Source: Pseudomonas putida
GTDB lineage: Bacteria; Pseudomonadota; Gammaproteobacteria; Pseudomonadales; Pseudomonadaceae
Reading direction: 5' to 3'
Length of the DNA: 64,000 nt
Assembly: GCF_001941965.1 (NCBI RefSeq)
Contig: NZ_MKZO01000067.1
Span: 124,001 to 188,000, forward strand
A program made the position numbers and the translations under genes. The notes beneath the pieces are model-generated. The model made no database searches. It was not told where the DNA came from and saw only the letters and a program-made list of their open reading frames with translations. Positions 36,117-44,380 of the stretch are shown here, one piece after another (position 1 is the first letter of the stretch; the number at the start of each line of letters is the position of its first letter).

Positions 36117-36599
36117 TTACTCCGCACCAAGGTGTAACAAGCCCTCTAGCGCGGCGATTACCGTTTGTCGGCGCACCGCTTCGCGGTCGCCGTCGAAGTG
36201 CCGGCGCTCGCTGGAAACATGCTCGCCGTCGGCCCAGGCCAGCCACACGGTGCCCACCGGCTTGGCCGGCGAACCGCCGTCGGGCCCGGCTACACCGCTG
36301 ACCGCCACGGCGAAGCGTGCACCGCTGGCCGCCCGGGCGCCACGGACCATGGCCTCGACCACTTCCTGGCTGACCGCACCGACCTGGCCGAACAACGCCT
36401 CCGGCACCTGCAACTGCCGGGTCTTCTGCGCGTTGGAATAGGTCACGTAGCCGGCCTCGAACCAGGCCGAGCTGCCGGGGATGCGGGTGATGGCTTCGGC
36501 AATGCCGCCACCGGTGCAGGACTCGGCGGTGGTCACTTGGGCATTGAAACGGCGCAGATGTTCCCCCAGGCGGGTGGAAAGAACGGTGATCGGGTCCAT
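36117..36599 (-). CDS. cinA: CinA C-terminal-type nicotinamide-nucleotide amidohydrolase (PncC)
   Basis: A 160-residue single-domain CinA protein (PncC) with TTAESCTGGGIAEAITRIPGSS near the N-terminus and AVSGVAGPDGGSPAKPVGTVW. It deamidates nicotinamide mononucleotide in pyridine nucleotide salvage. It precedes recA, a conserved order. The tailocin ends 40 bases upstream of it, and mutS flanks the other side of the element, the known mutS-cinA tailocin site. Confidence 0.95.
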   Translation of the reverse strand: MDPITVLSTRLGEHLRRFNAQVTTAESCTGGGIAEAITRIPGSSAWFEAGYVTYSNAQKTRQLQVPEALFGQVGAVSQEVVEAMVRGARAASGARFAVAVSGVAGPDGGSPAKPVGTVWLAWADGEHVSSERRHFDGDREAVRRQTVIAALEGLLHLGAE

Positions 36600-36638
36600 G
36601 GCGAGCTCCTTGGCAAAAACCGCCCTACCCTACACCAC

Positions 36639-37139
36639 TCAGAACACCAGTGCGCGCACGTAGGCCTGACAGGCGCGCAAGGCGATCAGTCCCTCGTCGC
36701 CGTCGCCGACGATGGCGACAATTCGTCGAGCATGCGCCGGGTCAAGTCGGGCTCGCGGGGGGTCATGAACCACGCTGCCGGCGCCGGCGGTGGCAGGCAC
36801 AGCGGTGGAGTCGGTGTCGCTGGCGAGGAGGACTGACAACCGCAGATCGGCAGTAGCCAGGCGGTCGCGCAGGCGAGCCTGAGTCTGTTGGGCATCGATA
36901 AGCTCCCGGGAATGGGTCTGGTCGGCGGACTGGAGGCGTTGTTCGAGGACCAGGCGATGGCTCTGCTGATCCTGCAGCTGCGCGGCAAAGGTCTCGGCCT
37001 GTTGCTGGCGCTCGCGGGCGTATTCGCGCTCGCGCAAGGCCATGGCCCGTTCATGACGCCAGGCCTGGACCTGCCAGGTCAACGCGCAGGCCGCCAGCAC
37101 CAGCAGAGCCAGGGCGATCAGGCGGGCGCGGCTCAACAC
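36639..37139 (-). CDS. Tailocin lysis i-spanin (Rz-like)
   Basis: A 166-residue inner-membrane protein: one N-terminal transmembrane helix (ARLIALALLVLAACALTW), then a long coiled coil (ALREREYARERQQQAETFAAQL...) and a C-terminal domain ending with a Cys-containing helix. This is the Rz layout: i-spanin joins its o-spanin partner to fuse inner and outer membranes in the last lysis step. It overlaps the endolysin stop by seven bases and contains rz1 in another frame. Last tailocin gene before cinA. Confidence 0.85.
   Translation of the reverse strand: MLSRARLIALALLVLAACALTWQVQAWRHERAMALREREYARERQQQAETFAAQLQDQQSHRLVLEQRLQSADQTHSRELIDAQQTQARLRDRLATADLRLSVLLASDTDSTAVPATAGAGSVVHDPPRARLDPAHARRIVAIVGDGDEGLIALRACQAYVRALVF
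36686..36895 (-). CDS. Tailocin lysis o-spanin (Rz1-like lipoprotein) nested in the Rz gene
   Basis: A 69-residue frame entirely inside the Rz gene in another reading frame. It has ATG at 36895 with GGGAG seven bases upstream, a signal peptide ending in ICGC with Cys20 as the lipidated residue, and a short proline-rich mature part (SSSPATPTPPLCLPPPAPA). Size, lipobox, proline content and nesting all fit Rz1, which anchors in the outer membrane and binds Rz. A frame at this spot can be missed by gene callers. Confidence 0.85.
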   Translation of the reverse strand: MPNRLRLACATAWLLPICGCQSSSPATPTPPLCLPPPAPAAWFMTPREPDLTRRMLDELSPSSATATRD

Positions 37140-37684
37140 AGCACCTCCCGGGCGCGGGCCCAGAGCTTGAGACGGTCCTCCAGCCCGTTGAGGCCGCCAT
37201 TGATATGCCGGGTGATGCGGTTGAACTCGCCCAGGTCGGCCAGTTGGTTAAGCCCGCGCGAATGCCAGAACCAGGCCGCCGATTCAGTTGCCCACTGGGG
37301 TTCTTCGAGCATCTGCGGACGCGCCAGCAGGCGTTCGTCCTGGAACAGCGCCATGCTGCAGGCGCGGTAGTTGTTGCGGCCGGTGATCTGGATCAGGCCA
37401 CGACCGCAGTACAGTTGGCCATCGCCATCGGCCTCGGGGGTGTTGCCCAGGCGCTGGGCCAGGGTGCCGGTGTCATAACGTGACAGGTACTGGGCCGAGC
37501 CCAACTCTTTCACGTAGCGCAATTGACCGGACTCGTGACCGATCTGGGCGAGAAAGGTGGCCATGCGGCGGGGCGTGTCGATGGACCAGTGGGCCATGGC
37601 GGCATTCAGCGGTGCAACGAAAACGCCCGCTGAAGCGCGGGCGTTGGGGTAGATGCGGAACAGTTCGGCTTCGGTCAGATTCAT
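37133..37684 (-). CDS. Tailocin endolysin, GH19 chitinase/lysozyme family
   Basis: A 183-residue glycoside-hydrolase family 19 protein. The catalytic region TFLAQIGHESGQLRYVKEL holds the first acid (Glu of HESG), and YCGRGLIQITGRNNYRACS the substrate-binding segment. It degrades peptidoglycan to release the particles with the holin and spanins. ATG at 37684 overlaps the D gene stop (ATGA), so the two are coupled; the longer upstream frame lies inside D. Confidence 0.92.
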   Translation of the reverse strand: MNLTEAELFRIYPNARASAGVFVAPLNAAMAHWSIDTPRRMATFLAQIGHESGQLRYVKELGSAQYLSRYDTGTLAQRLGNTPEADGDGQLYCGRGLIQITGRNNYRACSMALFQDERLLARPQMLEEPQWATESAAWFWHSRGLNQLADLGEFNRITRHINGGLNGLEDRLKLWARAREVLC

Positions 37685-38736
37685 TTCCGGCCCTCGCTTT
37701 GCTCGGCCTTGAGCGGTTTGGCTTGCTTGGTTTTCTGCGTCTTCGCCGTGGACTTGCCCTGGTTGGTACCGTTGCACTGGACGGTGGTGTCCCAGCCGCT
37801 GGCAGTGAAGGTCTGGGTCACGGTATCGATCAGGTAGTCGCCGTCGAGCCCTTCCTTGATGCCTTGGACATTGAGCATGCGCTCGGCGAACAAGTCGGTG
37901 CGTCCGGCCATTTCCAGGTACACCGTGGCAGTGCTGCGCTTGAAAGCCTCCATACGAGCCTTCGCGGCCTGTTCGGCGGCTGATTGATTGGGGTAGACAT
38001 GACGCATCGTGAACACCGCGCTCACATCCGGCGGGCCGTTCTGGTTTTCCGTCTGGACCTCCTTCTGCTGGCCGGTCGCGGGATCCTGATGACGGGCCTT
38101 GACCGCCTTGACCGTGCCACGGTCCTGCAGGTGAAACTTCCAGCGCCGGACATCCCGCAGGCCTATGCTGACCACTCCCAGAGCCTGGCCACTGGCACTC
38201 TTGCCGCCCTGGCGTGGCAGCACCAGCAGCGCACCGTCAGCAATCTTCGCGGTGCAGCCGTATTGAATGGCGATGCGGGTCAGGAAGTTGAAGTCAGACT
38301 CGTCACGCTGGTCGACACGCGGGATGACCGTCGTCACCGGGCACTGCGGCTGCCAACCATTGCGCGCGGCGATGTCGCGGACGATCTGCTGCAGCGGCAC
38401 GTTCTCCCAGCTGTCACTGCGGATGGTCTTGCCGGTGCCGCGCATGTCGGCGGCCTTGCCGCGAATCTCCATGGTCGAGGCCGGGCCGGAGAGATCGATC
38501 TGATCCACCGTGTAGAGGCCCAGCCTGGTCAGCTCCTGACCCGCGTAGCCGAGGAACACTTCGAGCAGGGCACCACGTGCCGGCAAGGCCAGTGCGCCGT
38601 CACGGTCATCGAGCTTCAATTCGAAGTCGTCCGACTCCATGCCGGTCTTGTCGGTCGTGCGCAACAGCAGTACACGATCGTTGACCAACGCGGTGATGTC
38701 CTTGCCATCGGCGATGATGCGAAACACAGGTTGCAT
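37681..38736 (-). CDS. Tailocin baseplate hub protein (phage late control gene D / gp27-like)
   Basis: A 351-residue P2 gpD family protein (FRIIADGKDITALVNDRVLLLRTTD...; ESDFNFLTRIAIQYGC is the family motif). gpD forms the hub beneath the tail tube and connects to the V spike. The C-terminus is basic and Lys-rich (GKSTAKTQKTKQAKPLKAEQ). ATG at 38736 has GGAG nine bases upstream. It is separated from X by a strong hairpin. Confidence 0.93.
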   Translation of the reverse strand: MQPVFRIIADGKDITALVNDRVLLLRTTDKTGMESDDFELKLDDRDGALALPARGALLEVFLGYAGQELTRLGLYTVDQIDLSGPASTMEIRGKAADMRGTGKTIRSDSWENVPLQQIVRDIAARNGWQPQCPVTTVIPRVDQRDESDFNFLTRIAIQYGCTAKIADGALLVLPRQGGKSASGQALGVVSIGLRDVRRWKFHLQDRGTVKAVKARHQDPATGQQKEVQTENQNGPPDVSAVFTMRHVYPNQSAAEQAAKARMEAFKRSTATVYLEMAGRTDLFAERMLNVQGIKEGLDGDYLIDTVTQTFTASGWDTTVQCNGTNQGKSTAKTQKTKQAKPLKAEQSEGRK

Positions 38737-38757
38737 GTTCAGGCTCCAGAAAAGAAA

Positions 38758-38778
38758 GGCCCCGCACTGGGCGGGGCC
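38758..38778 (-). terminator. Hairpin between tailocin X and D genes
   Basis: A perfect eight-base stem (GGCCCCGC / GCGGGGCC, five-base loop) with TTTC after it on the transcribed strand. It is weak as a terminator because of the short T run and may instead mark partial termination or RNA processing. Confidence 0.55.
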
Positions 38779-38797
38779 TGAAAATGCAAGCAGTCGG

Positions 38798-39004
38798 TCA
38801 ATCCCACAGGAGCACCGTGGCATCGGCGGTCGCGGATAACTCCGGTAGCCTGATCAGCACCCCGGCTCGAAACGGCTGGGCCTCGTCGGCCAGGCCCTGG
38901 TTGGCATCCAGCACGACTTCGACACTGCCCTTAAGATGGCCGTAGTAGTGCTGGCACAGGGTATCGAGCGAATCGCCTTCAGACGTTCGACATATCGTCG
39001 CCAT
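38798..39004 (-). CDS. Tailocin tail protein X (LysM-like)
   Basis: A 68-residue gpX family protein with the LysM-like pattern DSLDTLCQHYYGHLKGSVEVVLDANQGL...VLIRLPEL. In P2-like tails X joins the hub and tube region. The start at 39004 is 26 bases inside the U gene, so the two are translationally coupled. Confidence 0.9.
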   Translation of the reverse strand: MATICRTSEGDSLDTLCQHYYGHLKGSVEVVLDANQGLADEAQPFRAGVLIRLPELSATADATVLLWD

Positions 39005-39824
39005 AACTCACGAGCTCCAAGGTGAAGGTTTGTCTTCCGGGTATACCGCCTGCCATCAGCGCCTCCTGGGTTTCGGTGATGCTGGTCAGACACCAGTTGC
39101 CCAGCACCTCGCCGTAGCCCGTGGTCAAGGTCAGTGGCTTGAGTTGCTCGGCGATGCTGCGCAAGCGCTGCAACTGGCCGATGCCGGCCCTGAAGGTAGG
39201 AAAGACCACGCCATCGAGGGTGATCTTGTCGTCGCCCAGGCCGACCGCCTGTTGCGCCTTGCTGCGCGACAGACGCTCCTGTGCGGCCCAGGTATAGGCG
39301 TTGGTCCGCTTCAGTTGGTTAAAGGCCACCGTGTCAAGGTTGAAGTAAAACGCCTCCTGAGCGATCTGCAGTGGCTGCAGGATCATCAGGTGCGGGTAGG
39401 GTTTGACTGCTTCCTCGGCGGGCGTGGTCGGTGGGGCGAACGCTCCGGTCGGCAAGATCGAGCCCAGCGAAGGGCTGATCTTGCCGGCGATACGGTTGAT
39501 AGCCGCCGCCGCCTTGCCCGCCTGCTCGGAAAAGGTTTCCATGCGGCTCTCGACTTCACCGATCACCGACACGGCCTGGTTGTACTTGGCGGCAACCATA
39601 CCCACCGTCGACTGCGCCACCTCGATGGCGCGCATGGTGCGCTGCAGCTTCTTGCCGATGACTTCGCCCACAAAGGGCAGATTTTCCAGCTCGGTGGCCG
39701 CACCGGTGATATCGCTGACGGCGCCATTCAAGGGCCCCAGCATTTCATCGGCGCTGCGCCGCCCGGCTTCGCCCGCCGCTACCAGCGAGCGCAGGCTGGA
39801 TTGCATTGATTCCATGTAGGACAT
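38979..39824 (-). CDS. Tailocin tail protein U
   Basis: A 281-residue protein whose C-terminal part (about 145-281: MILQPLQIAQEAFYFNLDTV..., ITETQEALMAGGIPGRQTF) is the P2 gpU domain. The N-terminal ~140 residues are an Ala/Gly-rich helical extension not present in P2 gpU (159 residues) but of similar size to the R-pyocin version. gpU acts as a chaperone or tail-tip component in completing the tube. Coupled to X by overlap. Confidence 0.88.
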   Translation of the reverse strand: MSYMESMQSSLRSLVAAGEAGRRSADEMLGPLNGAVSDITGAATELENLPFVGEVIGKKLQRTMRAIEVAQSTVGMVAAKYNQAVSVIGEVESRMETFSEQAGKAAAAINRIAGKISPSLGSILPTGAFAPPTTPAEEAVKPYPHLMILQPLQIAQEAFYFNLDTVAFNQLKRTNAYTWAAQERLSRSKAQQAVGLGDDKITLDGVVFPTFRAGIGQLQRLRSIAEQLKPLTLTTGYGEVLGNWCLTSITETQEALMAGGIPGRQTFTLELVSYGDDMSNV

Positions 39825-39833
39825 GGATATTCC

Positions 39834-42149
39834 TCAGACGTAGCCATGGGTTTCGTCCATTCGGTCAAACAACTGACCACTGGTGTTCGCCTGGGCCGCG
39901 AGGCCCGTGAACATGCGCTGGATTTCCGGCTGCAGAACGCGAACCAGCTCCAGAGGGTCAGTGAGAATCCCTTGGACATTGATATCGATGTTGGGCGTAA
40001 CTGCGAAATGCTGCGGCGCCGCACTCGCGATCGCCAACGCCGATGCCGAGCCCTTTTCGGGAAGTACAGTTTCCGCCGGGGTCTCACCGAGCAAGGAACG
40101 AACCACCTCGCCTCCGGGAGCATTTGCCACAGGGTGGGCCAGTAGCGAGGGCTCGCTGCGCAGAGCCCCAAGACCTTCCCGCGTCAGGCTGATTGCATCG
40201 CCAGGTCCCCCTATCTCAAGGACAGAGGCGCCTGCCTCGGGCATGGAGGCATTACCCCCTACCCCCAGCAAATGTTTCAGCAGCCAGAGTTCAAGCCCCA
40301 GTCCCGAGGGCTGACCGGGAGTTTTCGCACCGGCTCCGGACGGCGAACCCGACGCCTGTGGCGTGCCTTCAGTGACATCCTCGCTGTCGTCGCCCCAAAG
40401 GTCGCCGATCACGCCACCGATCAACTTGCCAAGCCCCCCGCCGACAAGGTGACCAAGAGCACCGAAAGTGATAGAGCCAGCCAAAGCGCCCGCCGGCCCC
40501 AACGCTAAGCCGGCTGCCGCTCCCCCTAACGTTCCGCCCACGCCACCGATCGCCATGCCGATGGCTTCGCCGTAGCCTTGGGCCTTCTCTTTGAAGGTCG
40601 TGGCGTTTTCCATCGTGTCGACAGCCTTGAATCCAGCTGGCAATAGAGCCCCGGCCACCCCCAGTGGCTTGAAATAGCGGGACTCCACAAGACGTCGCAG
40701 AAATCCGCCGGCTGCCGGGGGACGAGGTGGCCCCTCGACGTCGGGCACGGCGCCCATCAGCCTGCCGGCCGTGAGCTTGATTCGTGACCAGATCCCGCCT
40801 TTGCCGGCGGGTTCGGCGCCTGCCGGATTGGCCAGGGCCTTGGTGGCATCTACCACGAGCTTTGCCTTGCCGATGGCCCCCAGTCCCTTCACTAGACCAA
40901 ACCCACCCAATGCAACTCCGCCCAGGACCGTCACTGCCCCACTGAACGTGTCCACGACGTCGCTGAGGGCGTCCGTGGCCAGCGTCATCCATTCTGTCCA
41001 TCCCGACACGACAGGTGACAATGCATCACCCGTGACTATCGACAAGCGCTCTTCGGAAGACTCACGCGTTTCCAACTGTGATGCCAAGGTCTCCCTGCGC
41101 TTCGCCAGATCAATGCTGATATGGTCCGCAGGGCGCACACCCGGGGACGGCACAAGCTTCTCTCCGTACGCTTCCGAGCCAGGCTCTACGGTCGAACCAT
41201 TACGCCTGTACTCCAGGAAACTTGCCTTCGCTCTGTTCAGCACCTCGTAGAAACTGCCGCCTTTGCTGGACTCGGTCTGGATGATTGCAGACAAGCGAAT
41301 CACGTCGTCCTTACCGCCGCTGCCAACTTGAGGCAAAAGCTGGCTCAGCGCCTTGGCCGAAGACTCCAGGCCGAGTGATCCTTGCCCCGCTTGGCCAATT
41401 ACCGTATTCAGCACAGCGGACAGGTCCGCCTGATCGACCTTACCCGTGTTCAAGGCCCAGAACAGGTCGGAAGCCACCGCGCTCCCCATTTGCTGTCCGG
41501 CGACAACCCGCGCGGCCTGAAGGCCTTGGTCCTTTATCGTGGGCAAGTCCATCCCTGATTCGAACATGCGTGTAAGCAGTCCGACGGCGTCGAGCAGGCT
41601 CATCCCTGTTTCTTCGTAGATGTCATTCGCCAGCACCTCAATGGCCTTGGTGTCGGCAGGCCGCAAGTTGGCGTCCTTTTGACCATTGGCAACAAGCTTT
41701 TCGACCTTCGCTTCGTATTGCGCGAAATTGGCGATGGTCCTGTCCACGACCTTGCTCGCTGACTTCGAAGCGCTGGAAATGATGCCACCTGGCGTCTGAT
41801 CGGCGAGTCCTCCATTGGCGCTGTCGCTGTGGAGCGTCTCCATCGTTTTGCCCAATCCGACCGTAGCCTTGATCAGGTCGTCAAGCTTGGGCGGCACTTC
41901 GCTCAGGTACTTGCTGATATCGCCTATTGCCAATAGCCATATCGATCCCGGAACCGCGACGGTGTCATTGGCTCCGTTGTGCTCGGCGAGTGGTGACGCG
42001 GCCTGATTGATCTGCCGCAGAGCCTCGCCAATTCGCTGGGCAAAGCCCTCGAATTGCCTGACCTGCTGTTCAGTCTGACTGAACGCCTGTCCTACGGATG
42101 GATCGACAGCGCTGCCAATCCTTGTTTCGACTTTCAGTTCGCCCGCCAT
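39834..42149 (-). CDS. Tailocin tape-measure protein
   Basis: A 771-residue tape measure. The N-terminus is helical (KVETRIGSAVDPSVGQAFSQTE...), followed by a coiled middle and a hydrophobic Gly/Ala-rich region (about 510-600, for example GGVGGTLGGAAAGLALGPAG), ending in a helical tail (QPEIQRMFTGLAAQANT). Its length sets tail length and it is expelled on contraction. It starts 28 bases after the E' stop, with a GGAGG site. Base composition and codon choice are less GC-biased than in the flanking structural genes, a sign of exchange. Confidence 0.9.
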   Translation of the reverse strand: MAGELKVETRIGSAVDPSVGQAFSQTEQQVRQFEGFAQRIGEALRQINQAASPLAEHNGANDTVAVPGSIWLLAIGDISKYLSEVPPKLDDLIKATVGLGKTMETLHSDSANGGLADQTPGGIISSASKSASKVVDRTIANFAQYEAKVEKLVANGQKDANLRPADTKAIEVLANDIYEETGMSLLDAVGLLTRMFESGMDLPTIKDQGLQAARVVAGQQMGSAVASDLFWALNTGKVDQADLSAVLNTVIGQAGQGSLGLESSAKALSQLLPQVGSGGKDDVIRLSAIIQTESSKGGSFYEVLNRAKASFLEYRRNGSTVEPGSEAYGEKLVPSPGVRPADHISIDLAKRRETLASQLETRESSEERLSIVTGDALSPVVSGWTEWMTLATDALSDVVDTFSGAVTVLGGVALGGFGLVKGLGAIGKAKLVVDATKALANPAGAEPAGKGGIWSRIKLTAGRLMGAVPDVEGPPRPPAAGGFLRRLVESRYFKPLGVAGALLPAGFKAVDTMENATTFKEKAQGYGEAIGMAIGGVGGTLGGAAAGLALGPAGALAGSITFGALGHLVGGGLGKLIGGVIGDLWGDDSEDVTEGTPQASGSPSGAGAKTPGQPSGLGLELWLLKHLLGVGGNASMPEAGASVLEIGGPGDAISLTREGLGALRSEPSLLAHPVANAPGGEVVRSLLGETPAETVLPEKGSASALAIASAAPQHFAVTPNIDINVQGILTDPLELVRVLQPEIQRMFTGLAAQANTSGQLFDRMDETHGYV

Positions 42150-42176
42150 ATATTCCTCCCTGCGCGCAAACCCGGC

Positions 42177-42290
42177 TCACTCGGTGAGCCACCAGACCAT
42201 GTCGGCGTACGACATGGTCATGATCTCGGCGGCAGAGAAGTTCAGCTCTTTCGCGAGCCGCTTCGCTGCCGCCTTCTGCCTTGAGGGATC
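42177..42290 (-). CDS. E' extension of the tail assembly chaperone, reached by +1 frameshift
   Basis: Thirty-seven codons in the +1 frame after E, with no usable start of their own: DPSRQKAAAKRLAKELNF..., ending YADMVWWLTE. The MSYADMVWWL motif is the P2 GpE' signature. E ends GAG CTT TGA T; if the ribosome moves forward one base at CTT, reading goes on as GAT CCC TCA and gives a 136-residue E-E' fusion. P2 relies on -1 and Mu on -2 slips, so the site is unusual. Confidence 0.85.
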   Translation of the reverse strand, partial: DPSRQKAAAKRLAKELNFSAAEIMTMSYADMVWWLTE

Positions 42291-42588
42291 AAAGCTCGTC
42301 GTCTTGCACCAAGCGAAAATAGCCGGACTGCAGACGGCTGTAGTCCTTCAGGGCGAGACCCTCCAGATCCTTTACGCCGACTTCGGCGAGCGAAGCGAAC
42401 AGGTTCAGCTCCCGGGTTTCGTCGTCGGCGCTCCCCGATTGCGCGGCACGCAGGTCACGTACGGTCGGCGCACGCAGCGACAGGCTGTCGACCTGCACGC
42501 CGTTGGCCTCGGTGGCACGGCTGAGCTTGACCATCACGCGGTCCGCGCTGACGGTCAGCCAGGCGGGTACTTTCGTTGCTTGCTTCAT
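42289..42588 (-). CDS. Tail assembly chaperone E
   Basis: A 99-residue P2 gpE/Mu gp41-type chaperone (VPAWLTVSADRVMVKLSRAT...; LSLRAPTVRDLRAAQ and ETRELNLFASLAEVG). It sits between tube and tape measure, as all E proteins do, and is thought to coat the tape measure during tube assembly. The last codons CTT TGA form a prfB-like slip site leading to E'. Confidence 0.9.
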   Translation of the reverse strand: MKQATKVPAWLTVSADRVMVKLSRATEANGVQVDSLSLRAPTVRDLRAAQSGSADDETRELNLFASLAEVGVKDLEGLALKDYSRLQSGYFRLVQDDEL

Positions 42589-42606
42589 ACGAGCTTTGTC
42601 CTTGTG

Positions 42607-43116
42607 TCAGAGGCCGAGGGCGGTACGTTGGGCGATGAGCTGGTCAACGCCGTTGATCACCCGCTTCATGCCCAGCGGGTCGATCTCGTACATCAGCCGA
42701 CCGTCGATCTCGAGCTTGTAGTAGGTCAGGGAAACGGTGTGCTTGACCGCGCTTTCACTGGCGGTCTTCCACTCACCCATCTCCACCGCGGTCAAGGTGC
42801 CGCGCAGAGTGACCACTACCGGGGTGACCGCACCTTTCAGGCCCTTGAAGGCACCGCGGAAGGTACCGTTGAAGGCCGAGTTGTCAGCCAGGCCGAAGAA
42901 CTTCAGCGACTCCGGGCGGACGCCGGCAGTGGCGAACTCGGCGGTCATTTTCTCCAGGCCCTGGTCGATATCGACCGGTGTGTCCATACCGCCGAAGCGC
43001 TGCTCGGCGAGTTTGACCGACAGCTTCGGCAGGGTCAGGCTGCTGACGTTGCCCTGGAAACTGACGCCATCGACGAACAGGTTCAGGTTGGCCAGGGTTT
43101 GCGGAATCATTGCCAT
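42607..43116 (-). CDS. Tailocin major tail tube protein (FII)
   Basis: A 169-residue FII tube protein (MAMIPQTLANLNLFVDGVSFQG..., GRLMYEIDPLGMKRVINGVD at the C-terminus). It stacks as hexamers to form the rigid inner tube that is driven through the target envelope. It is 12 bases after the sheath gene. Confidence 0.96.
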   Translation of the reverse strand: MAMIPQTLANLNLFVDGVSFQGNVSSLTLPKLSVKLAEQRFGGMDTPVDIDQGLEKMTAEFATAGVRPESLKFFGLADNSAFNGTFRGAFKGLKGAVTPVVVTLRGTLTAVEMGEWKTASESAVKHTVSLTYYKLEIDGRLMYEIDPLGMKRVINGVDQLIAQRTALGL

Positions 43117-43128
43117 GTGTATTTCTCC

Positions 43129-44295
43129 TTAAGCGGCTTGGTCGAGGACTTCGGTCAACCACTGGTTGGTGACCTCGACACGGAAGTTGGGGTTTTCGGC
43201 AGGCGGTACGTCGGTGAAGCGGATGTTCCAGTAGACCTTGCCCTGCTCCAGCTGGCTGGCGGTGTTCAGGTCCGGGTCGGCGTAGACCTCGAAATTGATG
43301 ATTGCGCCCTGGGCCTTCAGGTCGCGCATGAAGTTCTCCAGGCCCTCGGTCACGTCCTTGACGTAGGTCGCGGTGATCGAGCGGTCCACCGCCCATTTGT
43401 GGCCGTAGAGGATCGCGTCCATAACGATGTCCAGGGTCCGCACGCGGGTGACGAAGGCCCATTTCGGATCGCTGGACAGGGTGCGGTTGCCCCACAGGCG
43501 GAAGCCGTCGTCGCGGATGATGGTGGTGATGTTGGCGTTGTTCAGCAGGTTGGCCCGGCAGGTCTCGTCGCCGTCGAGGAACTCCACGGCACGGGTGGTG
43601 CCGGTGATGCCGACGAATTCCTTGTTCGATGGCGAGGCCCAGAAGCCGTACTCGTTGTCGGTCCAGGCGAACAGACCGGCGACCCAGGCCGAGGCCGGTG
43701 CATCGACGGTGGCGTCGGCGCCGGTGTCCCAGTACTTCACGCCCGGATCGACCATGAACGCGCGCTTGGCGCCGAAGTTTTCCGCATAGGCCAGGGCGGC
43801 CTCATCGGTGGTGCCCGGGCCGTCGATGATGGCCAGGCCGCGCAGCTTGTCGGCCAGGGCCACCAGGGCGGTGCCGACGGCCTGGGTGGCGCTGTGTTTC
43901 GGGGTCACCAGCAGGCGTGGCTGGGCATTGAAACGGCTCTTGCCGTCGAGCAGCGCCTGCAGGCCGGTACGCTTGCCGTCAGCCTCGACGCCGCCGATGA
44001 TCGCCGAGGTCTGCTCGGCGGCGTCGGTCAGCTTGGCCACACCACAGGCGACGATGACCGCCTTGGACCGGGCGAAGACGGCCTGGCAGGCCTTGGTGAT
44101 GGCCGCATCGGCGCCGAACGCGGCGATGGCTTCACGCTCGCTGGTGATCAGCACCAGGTCGTTGGCCTTGGCCGTGGCGGTCGGGCCTTCGGTGAAGGTG
44201 TCGACCAGGCCGATGATGGAAGAAGACGGCAGCGCGATGCTGCGCGCACCGGTGTCGACGTTGGTAACGGTGACGCCGTGGAAGAATCCACTCAT
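43129..44295 (-). CDS. Tailocin contractile sheath protein (FI)
   Basis: A 388-residue FI sheath protein (MSGFFHGVTVTNVDTGAR...; RNNDEGFRLWGNRT-type region reads DDGFRLWGNRTLSSDPKWAF). It surrounds the tube in its extended, metastable form and contracts upon binding. A contractile sheath identifies this as R-type rather than F-type. It has an AAGGAGA-like site, preceded by two hairpins separating it from the fibre assembly gene. Confidence 0.97.
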   Translation of the reverse strand: MSGFFHGVTVTNVDTGARSIALPSSSIIGLVDTFTEGPTATAKANDLVLITSEREAIAAFGADAAITKACQAVFARSKAVIVACGVAKLTDAAEQTSAIIGGVEADGKRTGLQALLDGKSRFNAQPRLLVTPKHSATQAVGTALVALADKLRGLAIIDGPGTTDEAALAYAENFGAKRAFMVDPGVKYWDTGADATVDAPASAWVAGLFAWTDNEYGFWASPSNKEFVGITGTTRAVEFLDGDETCRANLLNNANITTIIRDDGFRLWGNRTLSSDPKWAFVTRVRTLDIVMDAILYGHKWAVDRSITATYVKDVTEGLENFMRDLKAQGAIINFEVYADPDLNTASQLEQGKVYWNIRFTDVPPAENPNFRVEVTNQWLTEVLDQAA

Positions 44296-44318
44296 GTGTT
44301 TATCTCCAGAAATGAGAA

Positions 44319-44338
44319 GGCCCCGTCAATGCGGGGCC
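44319..44338 (-). terminator. Hairpin just upstream of the sheath gene
   Basis: GGCCCCG, a six-base loop, CGGGGCC, in the leader of the sheath gene. T content downstream is low, so it may be a stability or processing element. Confidence 0.5.
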
Positions 44339-44360
44339 AGGGATACAACAAAAAAGAAAA

Positions 44361-44380
44361 TGCCCGTCAGAGCGGGGCAT
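44361..44380 (-). terminator. Terminator-like hairpin after the fibre assembly gene
   Basis: A TGCCC...GGGCA stem is followed by TTTTCTTTTTTG on the minus strand, starting at the stop codon of the fibre assembly gene. If active it would separate late structural genes from the baseplate and fibre part. Confidence 0.6.

Noticed and set aside
42289..42310. A -1 frameshift for E/E' as in phage P2
   Set aside because: The -1 frame does not encode the E' motif; only +1 (or -2) gives YADMVWWL. No T-TTT-TTG type heptamer is present.
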